Source of the DNA: Owenia fusiformis
Lineage: Eukaryota > Annelida > Polychaeta > Sabellida > Oweniidae
Assembly: GCA_903813345.2 (NCBI GenBank)
Contig: CAIIXF020000007.1
Location: forward strand, 38,610,671 to 38,674,670
Reading direction: 5' to 3'
DNA length: 64,000 nucleotides
The translations under genes and the position numbers were made by a program. Shown here piece after piece: positions 35,497 to 48,892 of the stretch; the stretch's first letter is position 1, and every line of letters starts with the position of its first letter. Under the pieces are notes generated by a model. It did not search any database and was not told the origin of the DNA. It saw nothing but the letters and a program-made list of their open reading frames with translations.

Positions 35497-37715
35497 TAGA
35501 TACGCATTGAATGTAATGGAACCGTCATGTAATAATTAGAAATGATAATCACAATCAAATCATGGATATTTTATCTAGATTTAAAGTGCTTAAGATTTAT
35601 TTTTAAAACTCAACCGAACTATTAACATTTAAAAGCACCGAACGAATTTTCTGGGGATTGCTGATGAGCGGGTGGGATGGGATGGGAGGGATAAAATGAA
35701 ATACTAGATAAAATATTGATACCTTTACGCATGTCAATCTCAAATTAGAATGCATATATCATTATCTCTTTTATTCTTCTGTATTGTAATACGATAGTCT
35801 GATTATTGTCAATATCCTATACATGAAATAATGTACAACGTGTATTCTACATTGAATAACAAACGAAATAAAACTCATCTTTGTACGAATTTATTTTTCA
35901 TATGACACAAAGTAACATAACATTGTTATATGTTGCATTTACGACTACTACAGCAAATCAGAAAATTCGTACAATATCAAACGTAAGAGTTGTTCACAAA
36001 TTTTGATATGAGTATCATGTAGTATTAAAATATTAAAATCATATGATCAGCAAGTTTATAAGCTTAATATTGTATTGTTTTTTATTTAAGTGTCGCATGC
36101 TTAATTTCATACATATACATCTGTACAATCATCCAAAAAGCCTCGAGCCACCAATGGCTTATGAGACACTGCTAATCAAAATAAATCATATAATATTATA
36201 TAATAAGATGCATAATATGAGTCAGTTGCAGAAATAGGATTATGAATAAAGCAAAGTTCATGACCTCTATTACGAACATTGTTTGATGAACTCGATCACT
36301 CAGTCAGTTGTTGAACATATGCAAATGTGGTCAGATTATAAATATAAGTACAATTTAAGTCCATGATATTTTCACATATTGAACATAACACTCAGTTCAC
36401 AAAGAGATGTATACAAATCTAATCCACAAGTAGAAATGATTGTTTCATGCTGTTTATGCATTGTGTATAAACTGTAATCCAAAACATGAATAAAGTGGGC
36501 AAGAGGTGGTTGTATGATGGCCCATAAAATCACATTATGTAACACCGGCACCCTGGTTCAATATAGTGCAGTGGCCCATGTTTGATATACGTACATCAAA
36601 ACTCATGTTTTTTCAAGGAAAGAAGCTAGATTAGTGATATATTGAAAAATCAAACTACTATACCCCAATACTGTAGCCCGTATTTCTTTAAAAGGAATAC
36701 AGGCTACAGTGAAGTTGCAAATGGAGGACCTTTGTTTATTTCCATAGTTCTGGAGGAATACTAGATTTTACATTGTATAGATTCATCGAGCAGTTTGCAA
36801 CGCACTATCACCAGAAAAGTCCTATGGAAAAGGACAAAGAATACCCGCTCTATTTGCAACTTAACTGTACCCTGTATTCTTTTTAAATGTGTTCACGTGG
36901 TAGGGTAGTGTGATACTCCCTCTGCCTATGCCTACATCGTTCAATCTTTTTTTCATAGTATGACGCCTTATTAATACAACAGTTATTGAGCTGTTAAGAA
37001 AACATACTAACAAACAAACCACCGAGTTTAGAGTAAGACATATACATGTATTGTTCTATTATCAAATCATATATTGTGTCCCAATTCTAAAACGTTAACA
37101 GTTTATGGTGTACAATAAAACTATTACTATTAACCACTTTAATATATTTAGAAATAAAATATCAAGTTACTCATCAGCCAACAAATCTCAAAATATCGAA
37201 AAATGAAAAATACGAGGTACTTGTTCACTCAAATCTAGGAGTCAATTGGTAATGTGTACCTATAGATAGTTCTCAAAGTAAATGAGCAAAAGCGTAACAT
37301 TTGTATGTAGCATGCTTCATAAAACACTAAACTTAGCCCAAAAAGTAAGCGTGCATTTTGTTCCTGGCACTGATTGGTTAATAAGTGAATACAATTCGTT
37401 GAATGCACGATGCACTCAAAAGATTAGCAGCTGGGAAGGGCTATTGAACAAAAAGTACGCTTTCGTACTCAAAAAAGGATTACCCTTTTACAACTTTGAC
37501 AACTTTGAAGCATGAACTTCGGAAGATCTAACGAAATGTACTTACTGTTACCCTGTGGATCCCAGGGTTTTGATATGTTCTACAAAGTCATGCAAAGACA
37601 GAGCATATATGCACTAAAAATATCTGTGACACTTGTATGATATGTATTCCACTTTGAACCACCATCTATTTCAATATTGTGAAAATATATATTTCCCAAA
37701 TTATGAAATAAAGGA
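35497..37715. other. Spacer, no supported gene
   Basis: AT-rich sequence between the C-rich element and the next hairpin cluster. Short frames at 36043-36237 and 37282-37515 have no recognisable features. Confidence 0.45.
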
Positions 37716-38135
37716 GCTTGTATTCGCGAATGCCGCTAACGCCTGTCGGCTACCGGATAAACCTACTTTACTATTTTATGGGCAATTCATTAAAATATTA
37801 ATGGAATATTGTCAGGTTCTTTTCATATTTAAATGAGTCGCCCATAGAATGGTAGGTTAATCCGGAAGCTGAAATCTTCCATTCCCAAATCATAGTCTTA
37901 GCTTGTATTCGCAAATGCAACTAACGCCTGTCGGCTACCGGATTAACCTATTATTTTACTGGAAACTCATGTCAATACGAATAGTACCTGCCACTATTCC
38001 ATTCATATTTAAATGACTTTGTCATATTATACTGGGTTAATCAGGTAGCCGGAAGGCGTTAGTTGCATTCGCGAATATAAGGTTAGCTTGTATTCAATAA
38101 TGCAAGAAACGCCTGTCGGCTACCGGATTAAACTA
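37716..38135. mobile_element. Cluster of three related short hairpin MITEs
   Basis: GCCTGTCGGCTACCGGAT occurs at about 37741, 37926 and 38113, each next to TTGTATTCGC-type sequence. Inverse copies (GGTTAATCCGG, GGTTAATCAGGTAGCCGG) close the first two elements at about 37855 and 38036. The third is a partial end. Confidence 0.75.
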
Positions 38136-40099
38136 CCTCTGGAGACATCGGGATTTTAAAGCGGCGTGCAAAGCGTAATCGGGTACACCCCAGTTCTCCG
38201 AAACCCAGTTGTCCGAAACCCATTACTCCGAAAAATAAAGTCATAATTTACCAGAGAAAGCGGGGGGCGTAGCTTACTTAAACTTACGTCAGTTTCATGC
38301 CATGTATTTGGCCAAATTAATGGCATGGACGCATTCTGTTATTCATAGATCTCTCTCTCACTTTGAATTGCATCCATTGCATGGCGTTACCAGAATGGCA
38401 GGAACGGGAGATTTATTTTACATTGTGATTCTAAAAAAAGGTTATTAAAACACAATATATATTACGGAACAGTTTATCTTATCTTCTTCAATCTCTTTTA
38501 TATAGGCAAAATAAAATGAAACATTTTGAAACAGATAAAATAATTTATCGCATAGAACTTTAAGAATAAAACAGTATACAAATTACGTTGTCAAAATATT
38601 TCGTCGCATTTAATTTCTTAGTCTCGGTCTCTTATCAAATCGTAAAAGAATAAAACATTCTATACTTAATCACTTGGGATTTATGTTTCGGCATTCGTTT
38701 CAGGCATTTGTTTTTTATGTTCTTCTCCTGAAATGTATTTGTTTGACAATAATCAGAGAAAGTGCGTATACGTATAAATATGCCACGCAAACAAACGGGT
38801 GTGACTTCAATTTCTTGTCTGTCTGAGGACGTATTGGGAACGAGGTAGAATTAAAGAATTCTTATGAACGAGTCATGCAAGATACTAGAACTAGTAAAGT
38901 AATGTAAATGGATAAGTTAATTTCTGATGGATCTGGATATAATATATTTCAAAACTTTGTAAACACTAGATAACTTCATTTAGGCAGATATAGTATCTTG
39001 ATATATTTGGCTATCATGCGTTTAAAATACGTTCCTAAAACTATGAAGACGTTAGGTGAGAAATATTGCTATTGTACGTTCGAAAAGTATTTGGTTGTAT
39101 TTTGTAGTTCTCAAGTTACCCATGAACTTTCGTGGGCTAATTAACGTCTTGACTTAGCATATTTAGCCTAATTTTGCAATGATGTCAACGTGATTCAAAT
39201 GTTATGCTGTCGTGATTCGCAGAGGTTGCGACAAGATTCGTTTTACAACAGATGTAACTATGAGAACATGAAAGCTCATAATCCTGATTATGCAACCTTA
39301 TACAATCGTTATCTTTGGGACAAGAGCCCAAAAACAAGGTACTCGTGAACGAGAGTTGAATTTGCTCCGTGAACGATAGGATACGCTGTTCCCCACCAAC
39401 AAAATACAGACATATGCTTCAGTGTCCTCAACGCAGATTGTAGAGAACAAGAGAAAAAATGAAATATACTTTGCCATAACAGAATACTGTTAAAGTATTG
39501 TTTATTAAGTTTATTAAGTTTCACAAATAACTTTTAAATGCCTTCTTTACCGTCAACGGACACTCAAATAAATACACAATACAATGCAATGCAATGTAAT
39601 ACAACGCATTACAATACAAACTAAATTAGAGTATTTGTGCATAGCATTTTCCCCTTTTGTTTGAAGGATATTTTAAGAATAATTCCAGCGTTCGTACACA
39701 CCTGGAAATGTCAGGGTTTTGATTTAATTTTCCAAGTGCCTGAAATGTCAGAGAATTTTAAAATAAGGTCAAAAAGGGCCAAAGAGTCCGGGAATTTTGA
39801 AACTGTAGACATGTCATGGAAATGTCAGGGAAATTTGTATCAGTGTTGAAAAAATGATGTTCCAGAAAAATAAATTTTAGGACTATGACAGGATCTCAAT
39901 GAAATCCAAAATGTAACATTTAGTTGATTCCACACGGGGCGTGTACATTGTCTAACATATATCTAAAAGGTTTACACTGTCTTGATTAATGAACTTCTTA
40001 GATCTAGTCGCGCTTCAGAAGTGGAAATCCTTCAATTATCAGAGGTTAATGTTTCTAAAACTGTATTGAAATAAACGTACGTCTTGTTTTCAAACCTGC
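38136..40099. other. Spacer, no supported gene
   Basis: It contains a triplet of TCCGAAACCCA-type motifs (about 38195-38230) and a short CAATA/CAATG-type microsatellite (about 39570-39625). No gene is visible. Confidence 0.45.
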
Positions 40100-41555
40100 A
40101 CCTTGCTCCTTTCTGTCGTATTAATAAAGCAAAAATAACATATCACGGTGGGATACGAACCACTCGCCTGGGATTTGGTTATTCACTAACACCATAGGCG
40201 TTCACCTATTCTGGATACAACTGACGAGTTGTATCTGAGTGGAGTCAAAAGCGAAGATCATTCTAAATTGACGCTCGGTATAAATATATGATACTTTTAT
40301 CATCTCACACAGGTGAACGTTAGCCTCATGGCTAGCGTGTTTAGCTTCCACTCCTTAGGTTAGTCGATCGAAACCCGTTCATGGCGAACTTTTTGATTTG
40401 CTTGCTGTCAACTTATAATAAGTAGGGCAAAATCCAGAAAAAGTAGATCAAAAATACTCCAATGGAGTATAAAATTGTCACCAGGATTCCGAAATGAGAC
40501 GAATGTTAACTCGTTAAATCTCGGTAGATAAAGTAGGTCAGAAAATCCGGATTAATCCGAACTGATTCGGGAATCTTCGTCATAAGAAGTAGATCAAAAA
40601 TCCAGAGAAGTAGATCAAAAATACTCCAATGGAGTATAAAATTGTCACCAGGATTCCGAAATGAGCCGAATGTAAACTCGTTAAATCTCGGTAGATGAAG
40701 TAGGTCAGAAAATCCGGATTAATCCGAACAAGGTTCGGGAATCTTCGTAATAAGAAGTAGATTAAAAAAACTCCCTATGGAGTATAAAATTGTCCCCAAT
40801 ATTCCGAAATACGACGAATCGAATCGGCAAACTTCGGTAAAATAATGAAGTGCATAAAAACCGAAATGATCCGATGAACGTTCGGATAAAATCGTGAACA
40901 GGTGTCAGGGGTTTCCCCTCATCTTTCCCCACATTGTTCTAAAAGCCTTATATGGATTTATCACGTAACATTCAAAATGACGTTCCTATATGGTTCTATG
41001 GGTTCGAACACGTGACCAAATATACCAAATAAAAATTTTACCTTGACCACTGGATGGGATTTCATAGAAAATATCCAAGAAAACCTATCCTCGTGATCCT
41101 TAAATCACTTAAATTCGATCATTTTATTTTCACCCCTTGATGGAATTTTATGAAAGAAGTCATGAAAACACATCATCATGTAAGGGTTTTCACCTAAATT
41201 AGCTCGTTTTATCTTGAGCCTTCAATTGAATTTCTTGAAGAAATATTTTATGAAAAAATATCATCATGTTATGATTTGTATTTAAATAAGACCGTTTCAT
41301 CTAAATACTTGGATAATATTTCATAAAAAATGCACTTTAAAATTTTTCAGAATTTGCCTTAATTTATCAATGTAATGAAAGTATTAGATTAACTCTCAAA
41401 TAGCGTTCTATTTTAACCTTTTTATTGAAATCAATACAGGACTCGCTCTCTAAATATCCAATAAAAATTCAACCCTTGGATGTGATTTCGTTGGAAAAAA
41501 AATATGTCAAGTCCAGAATCAAATGATTTGTCCAGAACCTCTTAAGATCCTGTTA

Positions 41556-44500
41556 AGTATATTATTAGCCTAGTATCATTCTACTGGTATGGTACAGGGT
41601 GTCCAAAAAACAGGACCGAAGAAAAGTTAATTAACTTTGTCAATCCTGCATATTCTGCCTCAAAACTTCAGAATTGTTCAGTTCATTCAATATGAATTTT
41701 GTTGTGAAAGTTTCATGATAATCTGCATGTGGAGTCAAAAACTACAGCACTTTACAACATATGTCCATTGTGGCCACTTCTCCTCTACATGCACAATCAA
41801 ATCTGGCAAAGGAAGTTGTTCAATTGTCCATGGCTTCATCAGAAGCTTTGCAATCCATGTTGGTATGTGTAGGAGAGTCATCAACAGCTTCGTTGGCTGG
41901 AGTGGTGGCCACATGGGGCATGTGTTGTAAAATGCTGTAGTTTTTTACTTTATAAGCAGATTGTCATTAAATGTTCACAACAAAATTCACATTAAACGTA
42001 GTAAATAATTCTGAAATATTAAAGCAAAATATGCAAGGTTGACCAAAATAAACCATCTAAGAGGCTTAATCATTGAAAATCATTACAAATAAAGGTCTAA
42101 ACAGACAGTATAAAGGTACACTATTAGAATACCCTTATTATTTCCAGGCTTAGAGTTTATTGGTACCTACTACTGTTTCATAGCTCGGAGGTTTAATATA
42201 TGATATATCCTGACTAGTTTTTCTGCAGATTTGAACCAATGACAGGTCTAATCATTGATTATACTTCATATACTAGGTCTAAAATTGAAGTATTCAATAG
42301 AACCCTCTATGAAAATTCAAAAAAAGATTCAAAATGACATTAACCTCAACATTAGATCTGAATAAGGATTAAAATCCTTCATAGAGCAGAACAGGGAAGA
42401 CAAGACTAACTTCATACTGGTGTTGATACATGGACCTGGTCCAAATCTTGCTATACTTCATCCAAGCCCAAAGAAAGGGAAATTAGGAGCTTCATCTCAA
42501 TGCATTTCAATGCATGATCCCTTATTTCATGACCACCATAATTATGGAAGGTGTGGCACAGTAAACTTAGAGGAAATGCAGTAACTATTAGAATATAGTA
42601 CCTGCTGCAGTTGAGCGAGGATTCTTGCATTGAACTATGTGGTAAAAGGCTCTACAAATTCAATCAACCAAGTTGATTGACCCCTATGCCAGTATGCTAT
42701 TGGTTAGAAGGGTGGCAGAATTGTAGGCATAACACAAATACAATATCTGCAGATGGGCACCGGGGTTTAATCTTAGGTCACACATGGGGAGTCCAAACAA
42801 GAATGATGTTTGGACTTGCGTTTTGAGATTCCATAGAGGGGGGGGGGGTGGTAATTTGCAAATCAAAACAAGAATCTATGGATATATAAGCACAAATGCC
42901 AAAGAGAAGGTTGACTAAAAACATTAAAGAAACCCAACAAGAAAAGCAAACCGCAAGTGCAAATCTGTCATAAGAAAAGTAGACTCTATATATCCCAAAA
43001 CCATAATCTAACGTGAAAAGAAACAATGTCTAACATTCCCCTCCCCCTCCAATCGAGAACCAATATCACAATCCAGGACCAGAACACCAAGGGACATTTC
43101 ATTCATACTGAAGTCATTACAATACATGTTGAAGAAAAATTGAAAAAATTGATAGCCAATACTCATAACATCAAAAATAGTTGTAGATACTAGTACTCAT
43201 AAAAGATAGAGTATTCAGTCTCTGGAAGAAGATAAAATATGTGACATGCTGCTGAAGTTTGGCATGTTTTCAGAAGATTCATTACTTAATCTCCAAAGTA
43301 TATGTACAAAAGATGTACTCACAGAAACAATCAACAGGCTCGACAGTTTGGCCAACAACAACTGGATGTCTTTGTGTCTTAGAGGTTGATACCAACAGGG
43401 TCAAATGAAAGACACAACATTTCTTGATCTACTGAGCAAGCACCAACATTTTTTAAACTATATGCCTAATCCCAATATAAACGAGCAGAAAGTTGTTAAG
43501 GCAGACAGGAATGTTTTGCAGAATCTTATCACTGCATATGAAGCTAACCACAGACCTGTGGGCATCAATGAAATCATGAAACATGAGCTGATGTCTTTTC
43601 CAATAGCCCTCTCATTGACGAATGAAACATTCAAGCCAACTCAAATGTACTCTACTCCTTAACTGTTTAACAAATGGTATTGAAATGCCAACCGTAATAT
43701 TTCCAATATATGATCCTTCTTACAAATTAGCATCAATTGCATCTACATCTGAGGATTTGGCTACAGTCTTCAAGGAAGCAAAACTTCAGCAGTGAAGTGT
43801 ACTGTGCCCCATCTTGCATACTTTTGGTGGTCATGAAAAAGGGGATCATGCATTGAAATACATTGAGATGAAGCTCCCAATTTCCCTTTCTTTGGGCTAT
43901 GGTGAAGCGTATCAAGATTTGGACCATGTCCATGTATTACTACCAGAATGAAAAGTAATCCTTGTCTTCCTTGTTCAGCTCTATGAAGGATTGTCATTCT
44001 GATTTACAAGAGTCATCCGAGATCACATCAATCAGTTGCTTTATTTGATTTCCAGATCCAATGTTGTGGTTAATGTCATTCTGAATCTTTTTTGAATTTC
44101 CCATATATGGTCCTATTGGATTTAAATTTCAAAAATTGCTACTCTGCAAAAACTCTCATTAACTGAAACATCCCACTAATTCAAAATGTTGTCAAAGTGA
44201 GTATACGCCATTTGTCAAGAATTTCTGACTTAACTCCAAGAGTAACACAGAAAGGTTAATGGGAACAGTGGGGGGGGGATTTTTTAATATGACTTAACAT
44301 TGTTCGGGGAAGAAAACTCCATAAAATGAAGATTTGTATGAATCATTGGTACTTTTGCTCTCACGTCATGCAATTGTCAGGCTGCTTAGAATGAAATAAG
44401 CCTTGTCTTCCTAGTTCAGCTCTTTGAAGAATTGTAATTCTGATTCAGATCCAGTGTTGAGGTTAATGTCATTCTGAATCTTTTTTGAATTTATCATAGA

Positions 44501-44870
44501 GGGTTCTATTGAATACTTCAATTTTAGACCTAGTATATTAAGTATATTCAATGATTAGACCTGTTAGGTGGTTCAAATCTGCAGAAAAACTAGTCAGAAT
44601 ATGTCATATATCAAACCTCCGAGCTATGAGACAGTAGTAGGTACCAATATACTCTAAGCCTGGAATTAATAAGGGTGTTCTAATAGTCTACCTTAATACT
44701 GTCCGTTTAGGCCTTTATTTGTAATGGTTTTCAATGATTAGGCCTCTTAGATGGTTAAAATCACCAGAAAGTCAGCTTGGAATATGTCATACATCAAAAA
44801 ACTAATCTATGAAATCATAGCTAGTTCAATTATGCTCATACCAGTAGAATGATACTAATGGTATACATAA
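41556..44870. mobile_element. 3.3-kb inverted-repeat element inserted in the right arm
   Basis: TAGTATCATTCTACTGGTAT (from 41571) is mirrored at 44837-44857. The left arm lacks this block, which proves insertion. Longer inner arms pair at about 42168-42358 against 44456-44660, and about 42424-42565 pairs with 43790-43945. It carries decayed coding sequence (see 43246-43660). Exact target duplication is unclear. Confidence 0.8.
43246..43662 (+). pseudogene. Decayed fragment of a multi-copy invertebrate protein
   Basis: One frame (about 43246-43390) reads L-L-K-F-G-M-F-S-E-D-S-L-L-N-L. After a shift, 43405-43662 reads K-V-V-K-A-D-R-N-V-L, then E-I-M-K-H-E-L-M-S-F-P-I-A-L-S. The ADRN and HxL-x-PxAL landmarks in this order recall a large family of uncharacterised, transposon-like proteins common in cnidarian and mollusc genomes. 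It is frameshifted and stopped. The match is from memory of the pattern, not a search. Confidence 0.45.
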
Positions 44871-45854
44871 ATTTAATAGATTGCAGACCTATGATTTAAG
44901 AATGAATTTTCAATGATAACACTTAAAAGATTGTTCAAACCACCAGAAAGCCAAGCCAGGATATATCATACATCATTTCTCTAAGCTAGAAAATTAATAT
45001 TGGTACAAATATGTTCATAAATAAGAAATTATAAGGGTCTTCCAAGGGTATACGTATAACTTATCAATTTTAGACATCATATTTCATGAATTTTTAATAG
45101 TTGAACATGATAAAAAGCTTAAATCTTCCTAAAACTTTGCTAAAATAAGTTTTATATTTTAGATTTATTCTAAAATGCTAAATACATGAACACAGAGGGA
45201 TAAATGTTAAAGCAATAGGGGTCAGTTATAGTCACACATAAAATCAGTCCCAGCTAAAATGTCATTTTTTCTTAAATTCACTAATTTTTTTCAAGGCAAT
45301 TATCAAAGGAATTACTTTGATTCTTGCAGGATTAGTAGACCAGGTATTATGCCTTTTACATGGATTTTTTTAGCATCCATCATTGTCTAATAAAAAAGTT
45401 ATGACACGAAAAGTAAAAAATGGGTCATAAATTTGCCCCCTGGAGTACATACTTTTTGCTTTTATTCAAATTTCTTAAGGGTAATCCGTATCATTCATAC
45501 TTCAAATGTTTATATTATACAATGTCCATGTATTTCACTTACAAAAACCATAAAATCAAAGTTACTTTAGGTTGAAGAATTTTTTCCCCCTGATAGGGGT
45601 CAATTTTGGGGGTAGGGGGACTAACATGGTATTTTAAGGGTTAAATAATCATATTTCAGCTTGCCAACATGGTTTTTTGGATTCAGCATAAAAAGTTACA
45701 TAGGAAACACTTGTCAGAACACTTTTAACACTAAACGCCTACCACATTTTACAGAGAGACCTTTTGCAGAAAAGCACCCGGTCTATTATGAAATAGAGGA
45801 GGTTGGCTGTTCTCGTCCTGTAAGATGTTTCCTGATTTAAACACACGTCCTGAA

Positions 45855-46080
45855 TGTCACGGGGAAAGTGATGCCAAAACACCGTGTTTTGGCATCAAGA
45901 TGGCCAAGCTTCCGATGATGGATTTTCGAAAGATATTTTGTTTTCCCATTCAAGATTACTAATATAAGTATATTTTGATTGATTTGTGAGGTATGTATCA
46001 CTTCCTGTGAAAATGTGAATTTTTTTTATCTGTCTTAGAAAATGTCTCCAGAATGTATAAACCCAACTTGGCAGATGTCC
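45855..46080. mobile_element. Solo end related to the 7730-11116 element
   Basis: It starts GTCACGGGGAAAGTGATG and carries a 27-bp palindrome followed by AAGATGGCC and GATATTTTGTTTTCCCA, in the same order as the tip at 7730-7840. The palindrome arms here are GATGCCAAAACAC and GTGTTTTGGCATC. No opposite end was found. Confidence 0.7.
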
Positions 46081-46247
46081 CATTGTTTGATTGTGTCACT
46101 CTATACACTCATTGGATTAATATTTTGTACACATAAATAGTCACATTTCAATAATCATTGAGAAGGGATTAGTTATGATAGCAATTGTGTTGACCTACTT
46201 ATTTTTAGAGAGAAGAAGGTCATGATTAACTCTTGCTTTTTTCATAT

Positions 46248-46348
46248 AACGCCTGGTTCTTACCTAGAAAGTTATATGTAGTAAGGGAATGGTGTACTTC
46301 TAGGGGAAATCTTGAGATATATAAAATTCTAGGTAAGGACCAGGCGTT
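46248..46348. repeat. 101-bp hairpin
   Basis: AACGCCTGGTTCTTACCTAG is mirrored by CTAGGTAAGGACCAGGCGTT. It is a small MITE or foldback. Confidence 0.75.
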
Positions 46349-48606
46349 GAGCAAAAATTTAACTTTTATACAATTTTCAGCATGAAAAAAAATTATGTCA
46401 GCCATTTTGAAAATCCTTAGAATGATTGTGACAATTGTGTTTTATATATTCAAGTATATTTTCTTATTTAATATTATCATTTCATGAACTAATATTTATG
46501 CTTGCACTGAAACATGACCTTTAGAGAAGCATATATTTTAGCATGGCTCTAAACAACACAATAACATGTAATTCCTTTCTATACATTCGTATAAATGTAC
46601 ATGCAAAATTGAGTAATTGTTGTACAATCATTTAATCTCTATATGACAGGCGTCATTTTTGTCTATGAATATTTTTTTATATTATCACAGTTCACTGGCT
46701 GATCATACCAATGTTCATATTTAGAAATCCAGCTCAACTTTATTGTGTAGAAGAAATAAGTAAGTCACAATCAGTAGGCGGGAAAACGACATTTGCTAAT
46801 AAAATGTCCAAAGCAAAGGGGACTGTATGAATGAACTGCAAACACTCAGAACCCCCTATATGGACAGAGGGGTTACATCTAAATCATAGTGAACTCTTTT
46901 GAGGACTTCCCCATTTTGACTGGAAACGATGTACAGTGAAATCTGTATATCCAAACACCTCTCTAATCCAAACACCTATAATTGGCACCTTTTGAGGTGG
47001 ATCCCGGCTATGGCATTAATGGTTGAGAAATAGGGATCGAAACCAGCCATAGTTTTCTCCTGATGACCATTGTGAATTGTTGTGTTTTACGGATTATGAT
47101 GACGGCTTTGCGAACGGATTTCATCTATCCCGCATCATTTGAGATCTTTTATGAGTACTATTATCTACAACTATTTTTGATGTTATGAGTATTGGCTATC
47201 AATTTTTTCAATTTTTCTTCAACATATATTGTAATGACTTCAGTATGAATGAAATGTCCCTTGGTGTTCTGGTCCTGGATTGTGATATTGGTTCTCGATT
47301 GGAGGGGGAGGGAGATGTTAGACATTGTTTCTTTTCACGTTAGATTATGGTTTTGGGATATATAGGGTCTACTTTTCTTATGACAGATTTACACTTACAG
47401 TTTGCTTTTCTTGTTGGGTTTCTTTAAAGTTTTTAGTCACCCTTCCCTTTGGCAATTGTGCTTATATATTCTGAATAGAACACTTTTTCATGGTCCCAAA
47501 TTTGTTATCCCCCATTGACTTACATGTTTATAAAACCTTAAAATGTGAACACCTGCTAATTTGAACACTTTTATCAAGTCGACCATCTTCAAGTAGATGG
47601 GAAATATACCATCAATGTAAAAAAAGAAACATATGGCCTAATTTGTGTAAAAGCCTAGTAATAGGTACAACCCAGATCCAGATGTATATAATAGTATTGA
47701 TGCAATCAATGGATGGTGTTGTTCATGCCCAGTTAGGAGTAGGGATGTAGGCACAAGGGGTATAAAAGAAAAAAGAACTGCACAAAGTTTGACATTTTAA
47801 AATCCAAAGATATGTCTGAAATGTTGTCATCTGATGAAGAGAACAAACACATGAATGCGCTCAACTACAGAAGAACAACAGTTATGTAAACTCCAGAGTA
47901 ACCTTTTAGAAATTGTTATATTTTATGTGAAATGATGAATTCAGTATTTCACTTCCACTTTAATGCAAACTGTATCTGAGCAATTACTCTCAAGAAAGCA
48001 GATCAATAATATAATTGATTGGCATTTTTGACTTGTTAATTACTTCATGTGTTTTTTAATGTTGCCCCTTGTTCTTTCTCATTGTGATGTAAATCAAAAA
48101 ACTCAATATTATTTTCTAACTCATTTTTTCAAACTTTTTTTGTAGACAATTGATCTCAATAAAGTATAGAGAAGATCACATTTTCAGTATTTTTTGTATT
48201 TTTGACTTGTTACATTATATGTGTTTTCGAATGTTGCCCATTATGCTTTGTCATTATACGTAAGATAATACCAAGAGAATCAATTAAAAAAGTCTTAAAT
48301 GACTGTAAATAATTATTATTTTCATAGTAAATAGAAACAGATACACGTTAATAGAATGACCTATATTTTGAAATATGAAGGTCAGGATGACCTAATTTTT
48401 GAACCTGGTTATCAAACAAAGTCCATTCTTTGATATTCTGTACAATTTCTTCTAAATATCTCGGGGGTTAATATAGGGTCTTAAAGACACTCGTCCTTTT
48501 GTCGAGGCAATAATCCATTGATATAGTCCATTTCATTTGGGAGAAAATCAGACCGATCAATCTTCTCACTCTATAGATTTTTTCATTGATATTCATGTTT
48601 AAACGT
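46349..48606. other. Repeat-derived spacer with pogo-like end
   Basis: CAGTGAAATCTGTATATCC at about 46934, preceded by TA, resembles Tigger/pogo-type terminal repeats. The block at about 47150-47465 is an inverted copy of 42886-43200. No gene is supported. Confidence 0.45.
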
Positions 48607-48892
48607 AAACCATGATACCATGGTATACCATAGTTTACCATGGTCTATCACGATCGGCAATGGAATTATCACCTGACCAACTCTGACCATGGTGGCAATG
48701 ATGTTTTGGTCAATTTTTGACCATGGTATATCATGTTATACCATGTTTCATGGTATTTCATGTTCAAAGTTAACCACCAAATACCATGGTATTATCATGG
48801 TATTTCATTGCCGTGTTCGTAACCATCATTTATTATGATATTACCATGGTATATCATGGTCGATGGCATTTCATTGTACTATGTGACAATCA
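48607..48892. repeat. CATGG-rich satellite, left part
   Basis: Dense ACCATGGT palindromes with GTGACAATCA near the end. It is continuous in type with 49802-50615, and the two parts are separated by an inserted hairpin element. Confidence 0.75.

Larger units (their letters stand above)
40100..45749. repeat. Right arm of the large inverted repeat, interrupted
   Basis: It mirrors 29514-31833. The arm is continuous at 40100 to about 41555, then broken by a 3.3 kb insertion, and resumes from about 44870 to 45749. Confidence 0.9.
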
